Source: Bacillota bacterium (GTDB taxonomy: Bacteria > Bacillota > Clostridia > Peptostreptococcales > Acidaminobacteraceae). Taken from it: 64,000 nt of DNA. Made by a program: the position numbers and the translations under genes. Where the stretch lies: NCBI GenBank assembly GCA_020161295.1, contig JAIUOA010000001.1:372001-436000 (forward strand), in the 5' to 3' direction. The notes beneath the pieces are model-generated. The model ran no database searches. It had not been told where the DNA came from and saw only the letters and a program-made list of their open reading frames with translations. This document shows, piece by piece, positions 7,784-15,754 of the stretch (position 1 is the first letter of the stretch; every line of letters begins with the position of its first letter).

Positions 7784-8145
7784 GTTGCCTCCTTTAAAAT
7801 GCGAATAAAATGACGTGAAAATAAAACGGCAAATAGGATGGTCGGTATCAAACCAAACAGGCCAAAATCGTTTTGATGACCCGCAAAAATAATCATGGTG
7901 ATTTGAAACGAAACAACTGCCAAGCAAGCGAAAATAGCGGTCATAATTTGTCTTCTTTTTTGATAGCCATCCTCAGAATAACCATCAAATCTCTTAATGG
8001 AAAATAAGATGGTTAATACGAAAAAAACCGCTGCAGGAATGACGATAAAATCACCTAGTGGATTATCAAATTTAAACTGTAGCACTTTTGAAATCACGGA
8101 TAAAAACAAACCGATTGCCAGAAATAATTTCGCTTTTTTTGTCAT
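7780..8145 (-). CDS. Small membrane protein, 121 aa, unknown
   Basis: I do not recognise this gene. It has about four hydrophobic segments (near residues 7-22, 33-50, 68-87 and 94-112) separated by short charged loops, with a basic loop KRFDGYSEDGYQKRR in the middle. The start is ATG 8145 after AGAGGTG. It is the third gene of a tightly packed four-gene run with the two genes upstream and the Gfo/Idh gene downstream, whose start codon it overlaps. Confidence 0.8.
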   Translation of the reverse strand: MTKKAKLFLAIGLFLSVISKVLQFKFDNPLGDFIVIPAAVFFVLTILFSIKRFDGYSEDGYQKRRQIMTAIFACLAVVSFQITMIIFAGHQNDFGLFGLIPTILFAVLFSRHFIRILKEAT

Positions 8146-8155
8146 GTGCACCTCT

Positions 8156-8572
8156 TTATTTTAGTTGTTCCTTTATCAAATCGCCTAGCTCATCACAGTA
8201 AGACTTGAGTTCGAAAACGAGTGTTTTAAATGTGTCAAGCTGCTCACTCGGCATTTCAAATGCTAATGTACTGATGGATTGATGATGATGTGTAGGGTCT
8301 GAACAAATGCAAATTTGATAAGGTGTTCCCTCTAATAAATTGGCATTGATCGCTTTCTGCTCAAGGCCATTTTTTCGAAGAATTTGAGTATAAATTTCAT
8401 CAAAATATCGACTTTTTTCGTTATCGATTTCAAGCGATTCTTCGATATTTTCTATCGAAAAAATCACTCTTTTTAGCACATTTTCAAATTCATCTTTATC
8501 GAATTTCTGCAGTATTTCGGTTAATTTTTCGACCTCAAATTCCATGCTTTTCAGTTTTAAAATCGCTTCCAT
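8156..8572 (-). CDS. Hypothetical soluble helical protein, 138 aa
   Basis: I do not recognise the family. The N-terminal 65 residues are strongly charged and helical (probable coiled coil). A middle segment, CICSDPTHHHQS, puts two Cys and three His close together and could bind metal, although no standard spacing is matched. The C-terminal third is again helical. The start follows GGAG with 6-base spacing, inside the 3' end of the upstream zinc-finger/membrane gene (16-base overlap). Tight packing suggests the cluster acts together. Confidence 0.75.
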   Translation of the reverse strand: MEAILKLKSMEFEVEKLTEILQKFDKDEFENVLKRVIFSIENIEESLEIDNEKSRYFDEIYTQILRKNGLEQKAINANLLEGTPYQICICSDPTHHHQSISTLAFEMPSEQLDTFKTLVFELKSYCDELGDLIKEQLK

Positions 8573-8895
8573 ATTTTACTCCACATTAATAAATAAGGGG
8601 CATCGACACCGAGAAGAATCACTAAAAATAAGGCGAGTAAAGCCATCTGATTTTGTGCAGATGTGAATAAAAAATAGAGTGTGATGAGATTTAAAATAAT
8701 GAGCGATACATAATTTGCCCGCGTGTTAAGTTGACGCGATAACTTTTTAGGGTCTTCTAAACGGATGCGGTTAAAGCATTCCGTGTGATAATTTCTAAAT
8801 ATGACGCCCCTAAGTCGTGTGACGATCAGATCCTCTTTTTCTGTGATGGGCTTTTCACAGGCTTCACAGATGAATGGTTTCGATTCATTTTTCAT
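8557..8895 (-). CDS. Small membrane protein with N-terminal LIM/zinc-ribbon-like motif
   Basis: A 112-residue protein. The N-terminal domain has Cys10-x2-Cys13 and His37-x2-Cys40, a spacing resembling half of a LIM or zinc-ribbon domain. Two hydrophobic segments follow, at about 62-78 and 85-103. I infer a cytosolic zinc module anchored to the membrane. The ribosome binding site (AAGGGG, 12 bases upstream) is weak. It is the first gene of a four-gene run with two unknown genes and a Gfo/Idh dehydrogenase. No function can be assigned. Confidence 0.75.
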   Translation of the reverse strand: MKNESKPFICEACEKPITEKEDLIVTRLRGVIFRNYHTECFNRIRLEDPKKLSRQLNTRANYVSLIILNLITLYFLFTSAQNQMALLALFLVILLGVDAPYLLMWSKIWKRF

Positions 8896-8952
8896 GGCTA
8901 AGCTAATCCCCTTAATAATATTTGTAAGCTGAAATCAGATTCGATGTTATCT

Positions 8953-8978
8953 GAAAAAAACCTCCCGTTAGGAGGTTT
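8953..8978 (-). terminator. Terminator overlapping the end of the VOC gene
   Basis: AAACCTCC/GGAGGTTT hairpin followed by TTTTT. The 5' arm encodes the last residues of the VOC protein and its stop codon lies in the loop. Confidence 0.85.
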
Positions 8979-9381
8979 GAGTGGTCTCGATTTCTTCCAT
9001 GGTCATAACTTCCCATTGATGGCCATCTAAATCTTCAAAACGTTCGTAGTACATCCAGCCTTCGTCAGCAGGCTCTAGATAGCGTTTTGCGCCTTGTTCT
9101 AGTGCAATTCTCATAATTTCATCCACACGGTCCCTACTTCCTACATCGATAGCAAGTAGTACCTGCGTCGAATCCCCTTTAAAAATAGGACGATGCGTAA
9201 ATGTCGAATACAGTTCGTGGTTAATAAGCATGGCATAAATCAGCTCTTCTTTAAGTACGAGACATAATGCGCGCTCATCACTAAACTGTTCATTAAAGCT
9301 AAAACCTAATGCTGTCCAAAACGCACGTGTCTTCTTAACATCTGAAACGGGTAAATTTATATAAATCGATTTAATGGCCAT
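8968..9381 (-). CDS. VOC-superfamily protein (glyoxalase/bleomycin-resistance fold)
   Basis: Cytoplasmic 137-residue protein with the two beta-alpha-beta-beta-beta repeats of the vicinal oxygen chelate fold: IYINLPVSDVKKTRAFWTALGF at the start and DLDGHQWEVM at the end. This resembles the PhnB/YjdN or lactoylglutathione-lyase-like small proteins. The predicted metal ligands are not complete enough to claim an enzyme activity. The start at 9381 follows GAAAGGAG. It is a single-gene unit with a terminator embedded in its 3' end. Confidence 0.9.
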   Translation of the reverse strand: MAIKSIYINLPVSDVKKTRAFWTALGFSFNEQFSDERALCLVLKEELIYAMLINHELYSTFTHRPIFKGDSTQVLLAIDVGSRDRVDEIMRIALEQGAKRYLEPADEGWMYYERFEDLDGHQWEVMTMEEIETTQTS

Positions 9382-9476
9382 AAGGTGCTCCTTTCATACA
9401 TGAACGTTGATTCATATATACCCGTATGATACAGCACTAAGCATCCATTTTATCTCTATAATTCGAACGATGCTCG

Positions 9477-9956
9477 TTAACCTTTCAACAACTCCCTCGC
9501 TTCTTTACCCGTCAAGTGATCGATATCGATGGCGTAAATCAATGCATGTGTACACGCATCAACTTCCTTGTTTTTAGCCGCTTCAGGCTGATCGCCGGAG
9601 TACTTTTCCACGAGCGCCATAAACGCCTCACGCCACTCAGGGCCTTCTACTACCCTCGCCTTACCGAACGCGATGACGCTTCTAAAATACGAGGTATATT
9701 CCGCGCTGACGATGGTGTCTTCATCCACCACTGTAAAAGATACCTTAGGATGCTTAGTCACGGCATCCACCTTATGGCCGGCTTTTGCAGAATGATAGTA
9801 AATTTTTCCGTTATAGTAGACATAATTAACTGGTACTGCATAAGGATAGTCCTCATCTCCGAGGCATGCTAATACGCCATTGCTTCCCCTATTAAGCACC
9901 GCCACAGTATCTTCAGTCGATAATAACTGTTTAAACCGTCTCATTTCTCTAAACAT
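9477..9956 (-). CDS. Pyridoxamine 5'-phosphate oxidase-like flavoprotein (NimA-like)
   Basis: Split-barrel FMN-binding protein of 159 residues. It has the NimA/PPOX layout: MRR at the start, PYAVPVNYVYYNGKIYYHSA in the middle and His61 in AGHKVDAV, the position linked to flavin binding in nitroimidazole reductases. It probably reduces a nitro compound or binds a flavin/haem cofactor; the true substrate is unknown. It starts at 9956 after GGAGGAAAGCC and overlaps the end of the upstream ogt gene by eight bases, so they form an operon. Confidence 0.9.
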   Translation of the reverse strand: MFREMRRFKQLLSTEDTVAVLNRGSNGVLACLGDEDYPYAVPVNYVYYNGKIYYHSAKAGHKVDAVTKHPKVSFTVVDEDTIVSAEYTSYFRSVIAFGKARVVEGPEWREAFMALVEKYSGDQPEAAKNKEVDACTHALIYAIDIDHLTGKEARELLKG

Positions 9957-10416
9957 GGCTTTCCTCCAGCTTAAGTAGTGCTTCCTTCATGTCGAGACCA
10001 CCTCTGTATCCCACCAGCTTGCCATCTGATCCGATGACGCGGTGACAAGGTATAAAGAGCGGAATGGGATTTCTGTTATTTGCAAGTCCCACAGCCCTAA
10101 CTGCCTTCGGTGAACTGATTTGCTCGGCGATTTCCTTATAGCTCGCCGTTTTACCATATGGAATGGCGCAGAGCTTATCCCAAACCTTTCTCATAAAAGG
10201 CGTCCCCTGTGGGTTCAGTGGCAATGTAAAGGCCTTTCGTTCGCCACGAAAATACTCTGAAAGCTGCTGATGCGCCTCACAAAGAAGGGGGGTCTCGGCG
10301 ATTTCCACCTCACCTATCAAATCATCTTCTTTTAGGTATACCTGTGTGATCTTCCCCATCTCTTCTGCAATTCCAATTTTACCGATGGGATACTCCTTAA
10401 ATACAACTGATTTCAT
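9949..10416 (-). CDS. ogt: Methylated-DNA--protein-cysteine S-methyltransferase
   Basis: Suicide DNA-repair enzyme that removes O6-alkyl groups from guanine in DNA. The active-site motif IPCHRVI has its Cys near residue 124, preceded by the DNA-recognition helix region AVGLANNRNPI. The length of 155 residues is normal for Ogt without an Ada domain. The ATG at 10416 follows GGAGGGATT and is preferred over an upstream in-frame start. It is co-transcribed with the NimA-like gene downstream. It lies divergent to the glutathione peroxidase gene. Confidence 0.95.
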   Translation of the reverse strand: MKSVVFKEYPIGKIGIAEEMGKITQVYLKEDDLIGEVEIAETPLLCEAHQQLSEYFRGERKAFTLPLNPQGTPFMRKVWDKLCAIPYGKTASYKEIAEQISSPKAVRAVGLANNRNPIPLFIPCHRVIGSDGKLVGYRGGLDMKEALLKLEESHV

Positions 10417-10518
10417 AATCCCTCCTAATGTCAATTTATACGCACCGCTCTCTAAAATCAATTATACCGTCCTAGAGGGTTTTGTGCGAGCCATTCTGAA
10501 TAAATTGTATAAAATTTA

Positions 10519-10547
10519 TTGACAGCGTCCGAATAATTCGATATAGT
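10519..10547 (+). promoter_or_regulatory. Promoter of the glutathione peroxidase gene
   Basis: Consensus -35 TTGACA (10519-10524), 17-base spacer and TATAGT (10542-10547), one of the best sigma-A matches in the window. Confidence 0.85.
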
Positions 10548-10562
10548 GTAATTAGATTTTAT

Positions 10563-10575
10563 GCAATTTAATTGC
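10563..10575. promoter_or_regulatory. Palindrome in the gpx leader
   Basis: GCAATT-T-AATTGC, a perfect 6-1-6 inverted repeat just downstream of the predicted transcription start. It could be an operator. It is not a good match to the PerR box. Confidence 0.35.
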
Positions 10576-10598
10576 GTGTTATTTATAAGGAGGAAGAC

Positions 10599-11078
10599 AT
10601 GTCATTTTACGATTTTTCAGCAAAATTATCCGATGGGTCTGACGTGACCATGGCACAGTATAAGGGGCAAGTGGTGTTAGTGGTCAACACGGCTACCAAA
10701 TGTGGTTTAGCGCCACAATTTGATGACTTGGAAGCACTCCACCAAAAGTACGCTGAGGAGGGTCTAAGCGTTTTAGGCTTCCCGAGCAATCAGTTTGCAA
10801 ACCAGGAACCCGGCGATAATGACCAAGTGGCAAAGGTATGTCGTCTCGACTTTGGGGTGACTTTTACCCTGTTTGAAAAAATTGATGTCAATGGAGAAAA
10901 CGCCCATCCGATTTATCAATACCTAAAAAAAGAAGCGAAAGGCACACTGGGTGACGCGATCAAATGGAACTTTACCAAATTCTTAATCGATCGAAATGGC
11001 AAGGTCGTGAAGCGGTATGCCCCTACGGTTAACCCGAGGGATATTGAAAAAGACATCTTAAAGCTGCTTAAAGCATAA
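10599..11078 (+). CDS. Glutathione peroxidase-family thiol peroxidase
   Basis: Cytoplasmic peroxide-reducing enzyme of 159 residues, Cys form rather than selenocysteine. The catalytic tetrad can be read as Cys35 (TATKCGLAPQ), Gln69 (NQEPG), Trp123 and Asn124 (IKWNFTKF). Bacterial members of this type generally take electrons from thioredoxin. The start at 10599 follows GGAGGAAGAC; an upstream in-frame start adds nine unlikely residues. It has a strong promoter and terminator of its own and is one of only three plus-strand genes here. A role in peroxide defence of an anaerobe is the natural reading. Confidence 0.94.
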   Translation: MSFYDFSAKLSDGSDVTMAQYKGQVVLVVNTATKCGLAPQFDDLEALHQKYAEEGLSVLGFPSNQFANQEPGDNDQVAKVCRLDFGVTFTLFEKIDVNGENAHPIYQYLKKEAKGTLGDAIKWNFTKFLIDRNGKVVKRYAPTVNPRDIEKDILKLLKA

Positions 11079-11130
11079 AAAATAGCGTTAGGACCGCTAC
11101 AGTTTCTGTAAGGTCCAACGCTATTTTTGT
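11077..11130. terminator. Bidirectional terminator between gpx and mocA-like gene
   Basis: Long stem AAAATAGCGTT-GGACC paired with GGTCC-AACGCTATTTTT. It has A runs before and T runs after, so it can end transcription from both converging genes. Confidence 0.9.
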
Positions 11131-11141
11131 TAGGGTTAGGG

Positions 11142-11738
11142 TTATAACAAACGCTTTACGTGAGTTAGATAGTCCTCATAGGTGTCCAGATCAAGCAAAA
11201 TGCCTTCATCTGCCACCTCGAGATGATTTGCATGGATTTCAGGATGATTAAGCAAACGCTTAAGCCCCCCTTCTCCGTCTGAATCTAAAATGCTCTTAAA
11301 GACAGACCTAGCGATAAGCGGTGGATGTCCTCGCTTATGATTAAAGGTCGGATAAAGCACATCCGATGGTTGCTCTGAATAAGTCGTCATAAGCTGTTTT
11401 ATCGTATCTGGCATAACGAATGGCATGTCAGCTGGCATCATAAAGAAGCCGTCCACAGACTGGGGTAGTGCCATTACACCGGTTTTGATCGAGGTAAACA
11501 TGCCTTCATCGTATCTTTCGTTCTTCACGACGGTCACGGGGACTTTTTCCAGGACCGGATTCAGTGCCTCCGCATTATGACCTGTCACGACGATGATGTT
11601 TTCCACACCTGCAGCCGTGAATGTCGCGATCGTCTGCTCGATGACGGTGTGCTCTCCTAAAGGAAGAAGCGGTTTAAACCGCTCCATCCTAGAAGAATAC
11701 CCTGCTGCAACGATCAGTGCAGCGAACTTTCGATTCAT
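11142..11738 (-). CDS. mocA: MobA/MocA-like NTP transferase for molybdenum cofactor
   Basis: Nucleotidyltransferase of 198 residues with the NTP-binding signature LIVAAGYSSRM...KPLLPL at the start and MMPADMPF (metal-binding Asp) near residue 105. The closest functional reading is CTP:molybdopterin cytidylyltransferase (MocA), which makes the MCD form of Moco used by xanthine-dehydrogenase-type enzymes. Its start overlaps the stop of the molybdenum subunit gene (TAATG), so it is the last gene of the xdh operon. Cofactor specificity (CTP versus GTP) is inferred from context only. Confidence 0.88.
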   Translation of the reverse strand: MNRKFAALIVAAGYSSRMERFKPLLPLGEHTVIEQTIATFTAAGVENIIVVTGHNAEALNPVLEKVPVTVVKNERYDEGMFTSIKTGVMALPQSVDGFFMMPADMPFVMPDTIKQLMTTYSEQPSDVLYPTFNHKRGHPPLIARSVFKSILDSDGEGGLKRLLNHPEIHANHLEVADEGILLDLDTYEDYLTHVKRLL

Positions 11739-14095
11739 TATGCTTTTTTATGATTTTTAATGGCAAGTGAAATATTTTCTGGCGATAATGGGAGCTTGTA
11801 GAAGTTGATTCCCAGTGCATCGTACAGCGCATTACCGATAGCTGATGGAACAGAGATCATCGGATGCTCACCGATACCACGTGCGCCATAAGGGCCATCG
11901 TTTTGTGGATTTTCGATATAAATCGGAACGATTTCATCTGGAAGGTCCTTAGCTGTCGGAATCTTATTATCTGTAAACGATGGATTCAAAAGTTTCGCAT
12001 CTGGGCTAAACTTGTAGCCTTCGATCATCGCTGATCCTAAACCTTGAATGACACCACCGAGTACTTGACCATCTACGAGTTTTTTGTTGATGACTTGACC
12101 GATATCGAACGCAGAAGCGATTTTTAAGACGTGAACCTCACCTGTGTAGATGTCCACTTCTAGGTCGACTGCATGCGCACCGAAGGTCCAAACGAGACCA
12201 GGGCGTCCTTGACCAGTTTGTGGGTCTGGGTTGGTGAGTCCGCTGGCCATGTAAACGCCGTGTGCGATGACTGGACCGCCGATGCCGTTACCGTTTTCAT
12301 ACATATAACCCATGGCGAGCTTTTTAAATGGAATTCTTCTCGCTGTATGGTGAACGTGATAGATATAGCCATCGCCGTGTGCGAGCTCATCTGGATGACA
12401 TCTGAGCACTTGCGCAGCCACTTCTTTCATCTGTTGAATCATATTCTTAGCCGCTTTTTTAACCGCATTACCACCCATGAAGGTGTACTTGGAAGCTACT
12501 GTATTCCAGTCGTAAGGGTGCTTGTTCGTATCGACGTCCCAAACCACTTCAACGCTTTCAATCGGTAATCCAAGCTCTTCTGCAGCGATTTGTGCCATGA
12601 TGGTGTTCGCACCTTGGCCCATGTCAACTGCACCGATCATGACCTTAACATGACCATCTTCGTTCATCTGCATAATCGCAGCTGTTGAAGTGTAGCTCGG
12701 CATCGCAGGCGCCTTTTGAAGCATCGCAAAGCCTTTACCACGCACCTTGCCGGTTTTCATCTCAAGTGCGCGCTCTTCATCCGTCTTTCTTCCAGTCCAT
12801 CCAATTTCTTTAACAACTGCATTTAAACAGTCGATTGGATTTCCTGTTGACTCGTAGATCAGCTCGCCTGAAATAGTCGTTGCACCCGCTCTTAAAAGGT
12901 TCTTCATACGAAGCTCGTATGGATCGATGTTAAGCTGCTGTGCAATATAGTCCATGTGTCTTTCTACTGCCCAGTGTGTTTCGAGGTGACCGAAACCACG
13001 GTAAGCCGTACTGAACACTTTGTTCGTATAAATCGTACGTGAGTGAAGCTCTACGTTAGGGACGATGTAAGGGCCTGCACCAGAATAAACGGCTGTTTTA
13101 CCGACGTTTACACCGTAATCCGCATAAGCGCCACTATCCCAGTCATGGTAAATTTCCATAGCAGTGATGGTACCGTCTTTCTTAACGCCTGTTTTGAAAC
13201 GGCTTCTCATGCCAGCACGTGTCGGAAGGAGGTTGAACTCTTCTTCACGTGTTGCTTTCAGCTTAACAGGACGACCATTAGCAGCTCTAGAAAGTACCGT
13301 TACAAATGGCTCGAGGTGAATACCGGCTTTACCACCGAATCCGCCACCGATATAAGGTACGATGACATGTACATCGCTCTTATCGATGCCTAATGATTTA
13401 GCCAGTAACTGTCTAACCGCAAATGGCGACTGTGCCGATGACCAGATCTTCACTTTTTTGCTGTACGGGTCTGCCTGTGCGATGGTAACGTGAGTTTCCA
13501 TTGGCACATGGGCTACAGCAGGAACAGAGAGCTCATTTTCGATGATGAAATCCGCTTCCTCGAAGCCTTTTTTAACGTCACCCTTAAGGGTTCTATTCCA
13601 GCTGGCGATGTTCGTTCCCTTTTGAGGGAAGAAAACGCCTTCCATATACTCGTAAGTGTGAAGGTTCTCGTGAACGAGAATTTTTGCTTCTAATGCCTCA
13701 TCCACGTCATGAATGATCGGAAGTGGCTTGTATTCCACTTTAATGAGGGATACTGCACGCTCTGCAGTGACTTCGTCTTCTGCTGCTACCGCTGCCACGA
13801 TTTCGCCTTGATATCTGACGCGATCAGATGCGATGAGGTTTTTATCAACCATGTAAAGACCCACTCTATAAGGGGCATCCTTACCAGTAACCACCGCTTT
13901 TACGCCTGGGAGCGCTTCCGCTGCAGAAGTGTCGATGGAGATGATTTCTGCATGGGCATGTGGTGAGTGTAGGCATTTTGCATGAAGCATGCCCGGTAAT
14001 TCCATATCGTGAACATACATGGCTTGGCCAGTGACTTTCTCCTGAGCATCTTTACGATCGTAAGGCTGCCCAATATGTCTATATTGCTTACTCAT
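11738..14095 (-). CDS. xdhA: Xanthine dehydrogenase-family molybdenum-binding subunit
   Basis: Large subunit of 785 residues, which carries the molybdenum-pterin site for hydroxylation of purines or related heterocycles. Visible motifs are the pterin-binding GGGFGGKAG near 250, AYRGFGHLE near 370 (the position of the substrate Arg motif) and GARGIGE near 740, whose Glu is the catalytic base. The length is normal. It follows the 2Fe-2S subunit gene with an eight-base overlap and is coupled to mocA downstream. Xanthine is the likely but unproven substrate; nicotinate or purine hydroxylases share these motifs. Confidence 0.93.
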   Translation of the reverse strand: MSKQYRHIGQPYDRKDAQEKVTGQAMYVHDMELPGMLHAKCLHSPHAHAEIISIDTSAAEALPGVKAVVTGKDAPYRVGLYMVDKNLIASDRVRYQGEIVAAVAAEDEVTAERAVSLIKVEYKPLPIIHDVDEALEAKILVHENLHTYEYMEGVFFPQKGTNIASWNRTLKGDVKKGFEEADFIIENELSVPAVAHVPMETHVTIAQADPYSKKVKIWSSAQSPFAVRQLLAKSLGIDKSDVHVIVPYIGGGFGGKAGIHLEPFVTVLSRAANGRPVKLKATREEEFNLLPTRAGMRSRFKTGVKKDGTITAMEIYHDWDSGAYADYGVNVGKTAVYSGAGPYIVPNVELHSRTIYTNKVFSTAYRGFGHLETHWAVERHMDYIAQQLNIDPYELRMKNLLRAGATTISGELIYESTGNPIDCLNAVVKEIGWTGRKTDEERALEMKTGKVRGKGFAMLQKAPAMPSYTSTAAIMQMNEDGHVKVMIGAVDMGQGANTIMAQIAAEELGLPIESVEVVWDVDTNKHPYDWNTVASKYTFMGGNAVKKAAKNMIQQMKEVAAQVLRCHPDELAHGDGYIYHVHHTARRIPFKKLAMGYMYENGNGIGGPVIAHGVYMASGLTNPDPQTGQGRPGLVWTFGAHAVDLEVDIYTGEVHVLKIASAFDIGQVINKKLVDGQVLGGVIQGLGSAMIEGYKFSPDAKLLNPSFTDNKIPTAKDLPDEIVPIYIENPQNDGPYGARGIGEHPMISVPSAIGNALYDALGINFYKLPLSPENISLAIKNHKKA

Positions 14096-14630
14096 GGTCA
14101 GAACCCTCTCTTTCCTTTTTCGCAGTCGCTAAAATGGCATCGATGATTGGGAAGTAGCCCGTGCAACGGCAGAAGTTGCCAGCGATGGCTTCTTTAACTT
14201 CTTCCAAATCCGGGTCGTTATTTTTATCAAGTAACGCTCTAGCAGACATGAGCATGCCAGGCGTACAGAAACCACATTGAAGGGCATCGTGCTTGATGAA
14301 TTCTTTTTGAAGTACAGAAAGTTCACCGTTTTTCGATAAGCCTTCCACTGTAATGATTTCACTTCCTTGTGCTTCAGCTGCGAGCACTAGGCACGAGTTG
14401 ACTGCACGGCCATTCATTTTGATGGTACATGCGCCACACTCGCCTTCCCCACAGCCCTCTTTTGTGCCGAAAAGGCTCATGTCTTTATGGAGGAACTGAA
14501 GTAAGGTCATGGTAGGATCCACCATTTTATGGACGATCTCGCCATTGATTTTGCAGCTCATGGGAACACGTGGCATTCCTGATTCCACATATTCGAAACA
14601 ATCGCCATCTTTATTATGTCTATCACACAT
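14088..14630 (-). CDS. xdhC: 2Fe-2S subunit of the xanthine dehydrogenase-type enzyme
   Basis: Electron-transfer subunit of 180 residues. A plant-type ferredoxin cluster is formed by Cys60, 65, 68 and 80 (GCGEGECGAC...SC), and a second 2Fe-2S by Cys119, 122, 154 and 156 (CGFC...CRC). The start at 14630 follows GGGAGG. About 24 N-terminal residues (MCDRHNKDGDCFEY...) precede the point where family members usually begin, including two extra Cys. It lies between the FAD and Mo subunit genes, 1 base after the former. Confidence 0.94.
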   Translation of the reverse strand: MCDRHNKDGDCFEYVESGMPRVPMSCKINGEIVHKMVDPTMTLLQFLHKDMSLFGTKEGCGEGECGACTIKMNGRAVNSCLVLAAEAQGSEIITVEGLSKNGELSVLQKEFIKHDALQCGFCTPGMLMSARALLDKNNDPDLEEVKEAIAGNFCRCTGYFPIIDAILATAKKEREGSDHE

Positions 14631-14631
14631 A

Positions 14632-15483
14632 TTATTTACCTCCCATCGCAATAAGCTGCATGAGTCCCTTTTGTGCTAAAACGCCAGACACATGCAAACG
14701 GTATTCTGCTGATGAACGAATATCAGAGATTGGCTTAATGTGATTCTTAATTTCTTCGTTAAGCCACTCTGCTGTTTCAGCTGAAAATGGTTTCGATTGA
14801 AGTGATTCTTCGAGATTTCTGAGTCTAATCGGTGTAGGTGCAACTGCCGTCATACCGACACAGAGCTTGCCTTCGCCAGTGCGTCTAATGGAGACACCTG
14901 CGATTCCGAGGTCGTGGCCTTTGATACGCGCTTGCTTTAAGAAGACACTTGTATCGCCTTTAACATCTGGTAACATCACGCCGATGACGATTTCGCCTGG
15001 GACGAGTACGGTTCTCTTTACACCTGTAAAGAAGTTTTCAAGGGCCACTTCGCGAATGCCGTTTGGACCTGCGATGTGTACCACTGCATCAAACACTAAA
15101 AGTGGTGAAGCCAAATCGGCACCTGGTGAAGCATTACATAAGTTGCCCACTAATGTTGCACGATTTCTAAGTTGATAGGAAGCGAGCGAGTCTGCAGCCT
15201 CTTTAACTGCCGCATACTTTTCTGCTACCACATCACATTCGGAGATTTCATTTACCGTTACTGACGCGCCGATAAAGAGACCCTCACCCGCTTTGTACTC
15301 AAAGCGCTTGGTCTCTGGTATGTCCTTGATGTCCAGAACATGATCGACGATTTCCATATTACGACGTAAAACGATCATTAAATCTGTCCCACCGGCGAGC
15401 AGCTTCGTGCCGGGATTCTCTTTGATGTAAGCGAGCGCTTCATCCAGAGACTTGGGTTTCAGGTAATTGAATTTACTTAACAT
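14632..15483 (-). CDS. xdhB: FAD-binding subunit of the xanthine dehydrogenase-type enzyme
   Basis: Flavin subunit of 283 residues that passes electrons from the iron-sulfur centres to NAD or another acceptor. The FAD motif LLAGGTDLM lies near residue 31 and RNRATLVGNLCNASPGAD near 108. The start is ATG 15483 after GGGAGGTTGG; the upstream in-frame TTG is ignored. It is the first gene of the xdhB-xdhC-xdhA-mocA operon. Confidence 0.93.
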   Translation of the reverse strand: MLSKFNYLKPKSLDEALAYIKENPGTKLLAGGTDLMIVLRRNMEIVDHVLDIKDIPETKRFEYKAGEGLFIGASVTVNEISECDVVAEKYAAVKEAADSLASYQLRNRATLVGNLCNASPGADLASPLLVFDAVVHIAGPNGIREVALENFFTGVKRTVLVPGEIVIGVMLPDVKGDTSVFLKQARIKGHDLGIAGVSIRRTGEGKLCVGMTAVAPTPIRLRNLEESLQSKPFSAETAEWLNEEIKNHIKPISDIRSSAEYRLHVSGVLAQKGLMQLIAMGGK

Positions 15484-15520
15484 AGCCAACCTCCCTATTT
15501 ACCACTAATCATAACCTTAG

Positions 15521-15535
15521 TATCATTCAATGATA
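15521..15535. promoter_or_regulatory. Palindrome upstream of the xdh operon
   Basis: TATCATT-C-AATGATA, a perfect 7-1-7 inverted repeat 38 bases before the xdhB start. It is a candidate operator. Two direct repeats of TTTTGGCA lie further upstream at 15631 and 15651, 20 bases apart. No convincing -35/-10 pair was found between them. Confidence 0.4.
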
Positions 15536-15693
15536 GGTCCTTTGTTATTAGTTTACACTAAATAGAGAGAAAGTAACACTGGTTTCAGTTGTTAACGCCT
15601 CATAAAAATGCTTTGTATTTTTTGTAATGATTTTGGCAGTTATCCGCAATTTTTGGCATGGAATCGTTAATTGTTTATCAATGCTTTTGTTGC

Positions 15694-15724
15694 ATAAAAA
15701 AGCCCGTAGGGATTCTACGGACTT
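15694..15724 (-). terminator. Terminator after pflA
   Basis: GTCCGTAG/CTACGGGC stem (one G-U pair) followed by TTTTTTATG on the minus strand. Confidence 0.85.
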
Positions 15725-15754
15725 CATTACAGGGCATCTTAGCGGTTCTAGAAT

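Noticed and set aside
10519..10575. PerR box at the peroxidase gene
   Set aside because: The palindrome GCAATTTAATTGC and flanking AT-rich DNA do not match the 7-1-7 PerR consensus.
11130..11144. Two copies of TTAGGG, telomere-like repeat
   Set aside because: Only two and a half units between a terminator and a stop codon in an ordinary bacterial chromosome; chance.
12173..12568. Long plus-strand open frame inside xdhA
   Set aside because: Mirror of the conserved molybdenum subunit; no ribosome binding site or recognisable motif. Similar shadows occur opposite pflB, mutL and mutS.
15536..15660. Possible sigma-54 promoter for xdh
   Set aside because: Candidates such as GGACC...TTGA lack the GC of the -12 element or have wrong spacing.
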